NCBI GenBank assembly: GCA_961205875.1
Contig: OY540810.1
Location: forward strand, 13,020,001-13,084,000
DNA: 64,000 nt
Origin: Sialis fuliginosa
Taxonomy: Eukaryota > Arthropoda > Insecta > Megaloptera > Sialidae
Direction: 5' to 3'
The notes below the pieces were generated by a model. That model ran no database searches and had not been told where the DNA came from. It saw nothing but the letters and a program-made list of their open reading frames with translations. The position numbers and the translations under genes were made by a program. Of this stretch, positions 58,993-64,000 are shown in pieces; positions within the stretch are counted from its first letter, which is position 1, and each line of letters opens with the position of its first letter.

Positions 58993-59654
58993 CTGAAAAA
59001 AAACATTAACAAAAATTATTTTTAAACTTAAAAAAATGTTAACATTTTGATAATTTGTGCTAACTAGGAAAAACATTATACTCGTATGTTTATAAAGCAA
59101 GCGTGAACAAAAGCAGAACCGTCTGAATAATTATTGTGGCCCTCGATAATATTTCGATCAGCCCAGAAAATAAAAGTTTTGATACGAAAAAAATATACGA
59201 GTCGCCAAATTTTGACAGTGATGTTTACTTCCTTAAAACTCCCCAATGGTATAAATCAGTGACTGCCAAACTGTGTGTCGCGGTACATATAAAATGTGAC
59301 AATGTCAAAATGACATTTTTTTTAACGTTTTCATAACAGAAAAATTTAGATTTAGATTAAAAGAAAAATGTCGAATAAATATTTTTTAATAAAACTGTAT
59401 AAAAATTGAATGGTTAATCAATGCCAGTTCATATGAATACTTGATTGGTGTTTATTAAAATTGTTCGATAATTAACTACCATTAGTGAATTCAGCACGAG
59501 GAAGCAATGTGCATTCATTTAGCAGATTTTTTATTTATTAAAATCTCTGAAAACTGGGATAATTTACAAATCAAGAAAAAAACATTAAATATCACTTAAT
59601 TTTATCATATTTTATTTACTGTCTTTTAACAAAATACATACAAAATTAACATAT

Positions 59655-61376
59655 CTATGCTTTGAACATGCTTCGACAATTGGTATATCTTTTGTCTTCT
59701 TCCATTACCTCTACCAAATCATCAACTGTATCACACATTTTATGTTCTCCTGGTAATACGAGCGACATAAACGTACAAATAATTGCTGCGATTAAAATAA
59801 TCATATTTACATAAAATCTAGGAGTATACATTTTCAGCAAACCAAAAATCAATTCACTAATAACACTAACAGAATAAGTGCAACCGAATACAGTTGCTCT
59901 GGACGACGTAGGAAACAGTTCCATGATTCGTAAAAACAACCCTATAATAGCTGCGAGTATAAATATCCTTGACACTATAAGACAAGCAAACGTTGTAACC
60001 GAGATGTTATTATAGACAAGCGGAATTAAAAACGTTATTGAAGAACAAGCAAACAGAAACGAACTCACAAACTTTGTTTGCAACCACCAATAAAACGGCA
60101 ACGGTAAAAAGTAACCGAATAAATTCGATATAAACCTCATTAAAAAATACACATCCGCATGTATTTTCAAATGTTCTACGTTCCTTACTTCAAGATAATC
60201 GAAACGAAGAACGCGAAATATAGAAAACAATAATACCACAGAAAAAAACCGTTTTATTAGTTCCCAGTGCTTCCATATTTTAAAAATATTTTTCATATTC
60301 ACCTTCCATCTTGTCAAACAAGGAACCTCTTCGATACTAGGGGGTAGTTCTTCGTTTCTAACACTTTTAATTTTTTTTCTCAAGATAATCCACGCTTCAT
60401 CTAACCGATTTTGATATATTAACCATCTTACAGATTCGTTTAATACAAAACACCCTACTACTAAGACCAGATTCAATCCAAGCATTATACCATCTTGTAT
60501 TCTCCAATCAACGCGATAATACGTGAATAAAGATAATAACAAAATACCAAAACATGAAGGAATGTAGTAAAGGAAACCTAATATTGATATTGTATGCATA
60601 TTCATATACTCGAATAACAATACTATACTAACTATTCCATTTGCTAAAAAGAAAATCCCCTTTAAGAACTGTAGTAAAGTAGCTAACCAAAACCAAGGGA
60701 TTACCCACGCGACAAGACGGATTAGCATTATCATTACAGTACTAATACGATAAATGATCAATCTACCAAAACAGTCTGCAAAAAAACCTGCTAATAATGA
60801 TCCAAAAACACTCCCTAATAAATAACTATTTTTATACAACAACTGATCTCTCCAGTTGCCGTCACAAGGGGCTATCCATTTGTCCCAGACACTTGGTACA
60901 TGATTTTCATAAGATCTTAATTTATCACATTTTTTAATTTCTTTTTCTTCTATCGAATTAACATATTTGGTAGCTTCGTCGTAGCTCATTGTAGCTATAT
61001 GGGTATAATTCATAACGAAATATTCACAGGAATGTGTCTTTATTACAGGTGATATCAATAATTGTATTTGACTGTTAGTCCAGTTAATTTGCTTCAGTTC
61101 GGGTATATCGCACCAAAATGTTATGCGGTGGGTCCATCTTGTTGAAAAGTATGTATATGTGATGTCTATCCAAATCCAGCATGTGAATATGAACAATACT
61201 AACATCCATGAGTTCATTTCTCCGTATTCGTACAAACATTGTTTCAGTTTAAAGTGTTTATCAGTTGATGCTATTGAACGACGTAGTCTTAAATTATGTC
61301 TTAATCCTTTCAATTCTGTCACACGACTTTCCAATGTTTTCAAAGATATACTTGACATATTTGATATTACATTCAA
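59655..61376 (-). CDS. SLC22-like (organic ion) MFS transporter, intronless
   Basis: A single uninterrupted frame of 573 residues. It shows about 12 hydrophobic segments, a large loop after the first (residues roughly 80-180) with possible N-glycosylation sites (NWTNS, NYTH) and several cysteines, and a full-length size for SLC22 relatives. MFS motif A is seen after segment 2 (GSLLAGFFADCFGRLIIYR). The family's loop after segment 6 reads NESVRWLIYQNRLDEAW; most members have a proline in ESPRW, and here it is valine. Near the end are ELFPTSSRATVFG and LPGEHK, again family hallmarks in changed form. It is therefore a transporter of the SLC22 / Orct type, substrate unknown. The short N-terminal cytoplasmic part has about 55 residues. 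No introns, although neighbours are intron-rich, so a retrocopy is possible. It is on the same strand as synapsin and upstream of its visible exons. Confidence 0.8.
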   Translation of the reverse strand: MNVISNMSSISLKTLESRVTELKGLRHNLRLRRSIASTDKHFKLKQCLYEYGEMNSWMLVLFIFTCWIWIDITYTYFSTRWTHRITFWCDIPELKQINWTNSQIQLLISPVIKTHSCEYFVMNYTHIATMSYDEATKYVNSIEEKEIKKCDKLRSYENHVPSVWDKWIAPCDGNWRDQLLYKNSYLLGSVFGSLLAGFFADCFGRLIIYRISTVMIMLIRLVAWVIPWFWLATLLQFLKGIFFLANGIVSIVLLFEYMNMHTISILGFLYYIPSCFGILLLSLFTYYRVDWRIQDGIMLGLNLVLVVGCFVLNESVRWLIYQNRLDEAWIILRKKIKSVRNEELPPSIEEVPCLTRWKVNMKNIFKIWKHWELIKRFFSVVLLFSIFRVLRFDYLEVRNVEHLKIHADVYFLMRFISNLFGYFLPLPFYWWLQTKFVSSFLFACSSITFLIPLVYNNISVTTFACLIVSRIFILAAIIGLFLRIMELFPTSSRATVFGCTYSVSVISELIFGLLKMYTPRFYVNMIILIAAIICTFMSLVLPGEHKMCDTVDDLVEVMEEDKRYTNCRSMFKA

Positions 61377-61537
61377 AACTTCAAATCATTTTCTTCGAGC
61401 TATTGTATGGTGTCTTAATCAAAATGAACTAATTTGAAAGTAACATTTAAATAGTGTATACAAATGTCAGTTTTATACGTAAGTGGATAATTTTCAATCG
61501 TTTTCAGAACCTACTCTGATGTGATATATACTGATGT

Positions 61538-61665
61538 TCAAAATGAAGATTTAAAATTTTCGATTTTTTTACATATTTATTTTGAAAGTAAAATATATTG
61601 AGAGTATACTTTGAAAATTGTAGAACGAAATTCAAAGTATTTATGAAGTTATAGCACATAGAAGA
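61538..61665 (+). repeat. Dispersed repeat, second copy of 52425-52550
   Basis: Shares taaaattttcgattttttta, attttgaaagtaaa, tatattga, agtatact, tgaaaattgtaga and gaaattcaaagtattta with 52425-52550. Confidence 0.7.
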
Positions 61666-61820
61666 TAACGGGCCTTGTTAATGCAACATCTGTTACTAAA
61701 TCTTTAAACGCGTTTTTCTCAAAACCACTTTTTTCGGTTGGTAGGAAACAAAAACGAAATTCTAATCAACCGATCGGGCTATATTATTCTACACACTTAT
61801 AGTAATCGTATTACCTAAAT

Positions 61821-63880
61821 AGTCCAGTAAAGGAAGCATTTTGACAGGAAATTAAGAGGGCAAGCAATTTTATCATTGATTCTTATAGATTTTGAACCGG
61901 AGAATTCGAAAAAAATAACCCGGACTAGCAAAAAGTGGTGCAACACCCTTAAAAATGGGGTTTAAGGGTGAAAACCCCATTTCCAACCGTTTTTTCAATT
62001 TATCACAAAATCTAAAGCGATGATGGTATATTTTTATGGTTGATATATGTTCAGGACACTTAGACGAATCGATTGTGACCACATATACTAAATTTGGCCA
62101 AAAATTATCTCTTCCAGAGGGCTTAAAAGACTTAAAAATGCATCTTTTCGGGGAAAATAGTTTAAAAATTAATAACTTTTGTTAAAATCATCCAAATGAC
62201 TCGAAACTAGGCTCAAATTGTTCCTGAAGTTCCAAAGAATAATAATGAACCATAATTTAAAAAATATTAATAGTTTAACCAATAAAAATCGCTAATGTTT
62301 AAGGGTAAGTAACGTAAATTTTTGAAAAACTATCTTTTTACTAAAATTTAAATAAAAACATCAGGGTTGAATATTTTTTAGTGAAACCAAGGTAGATACC
62401 TTCCATTTGTACATACAAACAAAATGAGACTCCCCAAAATAATATTCAATTATTAGAACGGGTGCAAGTGCGCTTAGAAATACACTGAATTTTTTGTTGT
62501 ATACAATTAAAAAAATTTCATTTTTCCAAACAAAATAATAGATTCAGTCCAGTAAAGGAAGCATTTTGACAGGAAATTAAGAGGGAAAGCAATTTTATGA
62601 TTGATTCTTATAGATTTTGAACCGGAGAATTCGAAAAAAATAACCCGGACTAGCGAAAAGTGGTGCAACACCCTTAAAAATGGGGTTTAAGGGTGAAAAC
62701 CCCATTTCCAACCGTTTTTTCATTTTATCACAAAATCTGAAGCAACGATGGTATATTTTTATGATTGATATATGTTTAGGACACTTAGACGAATCGATTG
62801 TGACCACATATACTAAATTTGGCCAAAAATTACCTCTTCCAATGGGCTTAAAAGACGTAAAAATGCACATACCCTTAAACATTAGCGATTTTCATTGGTT
62901 AAACTACTAATATTTTTTTAAATTATGGTTGGTCATTATTCTTTGGAACTTCAGGAATAATTTGAGCCTTGTTACGAGTCATTTGGATGATTTTAACAAA
63001 AGTTATTAATTTTTAAACTATTTTCCCCGAAAAGTAGCATTTTTACGTCTTTTAAGCCCTTTGAAAGACGTAATTTTTGGCCAAATTTAGTATATGTGGT
63101 CACAATTGATTCGTCTAAGTGTTCTGAACATATATCAATCATAAAAATATACCATCGTTGCTTTAGATTTTGTGATAATTTGTAAAAACGGTTGGAAATG
63201 GGCTTTACACCTTTAAACCCCATTTTAAGGGTGTTGCACCACTTTTCGCTAGTCCGGGTTATTTTTTTCGAATTATCCGGTTCAAAATCTATAAGAATAA
63301 ATTCGTTTCACTAAAAAATATTTAACCCTGGTGTTTTTATTTTAATTTTAGTAAAAATGTAGTTTTTCAAAAAATTACGTTACTTACCCTTAAACATTAA
63401 CGATTTTTATTGGTTAAACAATAAATATATTTTTAAATTATAGTTGGTCATTATTCTTTGGAACTTCAGGAACAATTTGACGCTAATTACGAGTCATTTG
63501 GATGATTTTAACAAATGTTATTAATTTTTAAACTATTTTCCCGAAAAGATGCATTTTTTTGTCTTTTAAGCCCTCTGGAAGAGATAATTTTTGGTCAAAT
63601 TTAGTATATGTGGTCACAATCGATTCGTCTGAGTGTCCTGAACATATATCAACCATAAAAATATACCATCGTCGCTTTAAATTTTGTGATAAATTGAAAA
63701 AACTGTTGGAAATGGGGTTTTCACCCTTAAACCCCATTTTAAGGGTGTTGCACCACTTTTCGCTTGTCCGGGTTATTTTTTTCGAATTCTCCGGTTCAAA
63801 ATCTATAAGAATCAATCATAAAATTGCTTGCCCTCTAAATTTCCCTTTTTCTCACTTTTCACTGCTTCCTTGACTGGGCT
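61821..63880. repeat. Four-copy (+,+,-,-) repeat cluster
   Basis: A unit beginning agtccagtaaaggaagcatt and containing attttgaaccggagaattcg, ggtgcaacacccttaaaaat and cgaatcgattgtgaccacat occurs in sense at 61821-62390 and 62546-62880. It occurs in antisense at about 62880-63297 and 63300-63880, where it ends tgcttccttgactgggct. Copies differ by substitutions and truncations. Short frames on both strands are the same repeated non-coding sequence. The outer unit also carries aaccaataaaaatcgctaat. The last 120 bases (63881-64000) are AT-rich. Confidence 0.8.
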
Positions 63881-64000
63881 AAAAATGATATATTTTTATT
63901 AATAATTTCTTTTTTTTTTTGATTTTCAACGAAAAAAAAACACGATTTTTGCACACTTTTTTTTACAAGTCCGCCATTTTGTTTTTTATTAATATAAATA

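Noticed and set aside
61873-63873. Several 70-100 codon frames on both strands near the right end
   Set aside because: They are the same non-coding unit read in four copies. Sense and antisense are open by chance and codon conservation is not favoured.
1-64000. CRISPR array or bacterial operon
   Set aside because: The window is eukaryotic with spliced genes. Direct repeats here are transposons or coding repeats without spacer structure.

Overview
This window is AT-rich insect nuclear DNA with ordinary GT-AG introns, several recognisable animal genes and a very dense load of DNA transposons (Helitrons, a Harbinger, pogo/mariner-type and foldback MITEs). The gene content is arthropod-like: XK-related membrane proteins, a TBC1D30-type Rab GAP, an invertebrate synapsin and an SLC22-like transporter. 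The base composition and Helitron ends would fit a hemipteran, but I cannot fix the order from sequence alone.

Layout. 1-3116: nested transposons, including a Harbinger relic (982-2890) that still carries a two-exon Myb/SANT-like gene. 3117-4252 (+): the last two exons of an XK-related gene (XKR-A), with its 5' part outside the window. 4832-12273: two Helitrons joined exactly end to end (head-to-tail tandem). 13431-19550 (+): a complete second XK-related gene (XKR-B) with a 59-residue tandem repeat at its N-terminus and introns packed with MITEs. 21150-39023 (-): a TBC1D30 ortholog with 12 coding exons visible and two alternative N-termini. One of its introns holds a foldback element carrying two hammerhead-ribozyme-like motifs. 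39024-53175: 14 kb in which I find no supported gene. It is filled with palindromes, MITEs and a decayed inverted copy of XKR-B downstream sequence, and may also hold the unfound first exon of the long TBC1D30 form. 53176-58992 (-): synapsin exons from the C-terminus back to the start of the ATP-grasp region, with the N-terminal exon(s) beyond the window. 59655-61376 (-): an intronless SLC22-like transporter, probably inside a synapsin 5' intron. 61821-63880: a four-copy (+,+,-,-) repeat cluster.

The genes do not form one pathway. XKR proteins are lipid scramblase relatives, TBC1D30 inactivates a Rab GTPase, synapsin tethers synaptic vesicles and the transporter is a plasma-membrane carrier. 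The strongest unusual signals are the tandem Helitron junction, the foldback element with paired hammerhead motifs, the frame break in front of the XKR-B repeat array, and the transporter lying where it would interrupt synapsin.

Exon borders were placed by eye from splice sites, codon phase and family resemblance. No alignment or database search was run.
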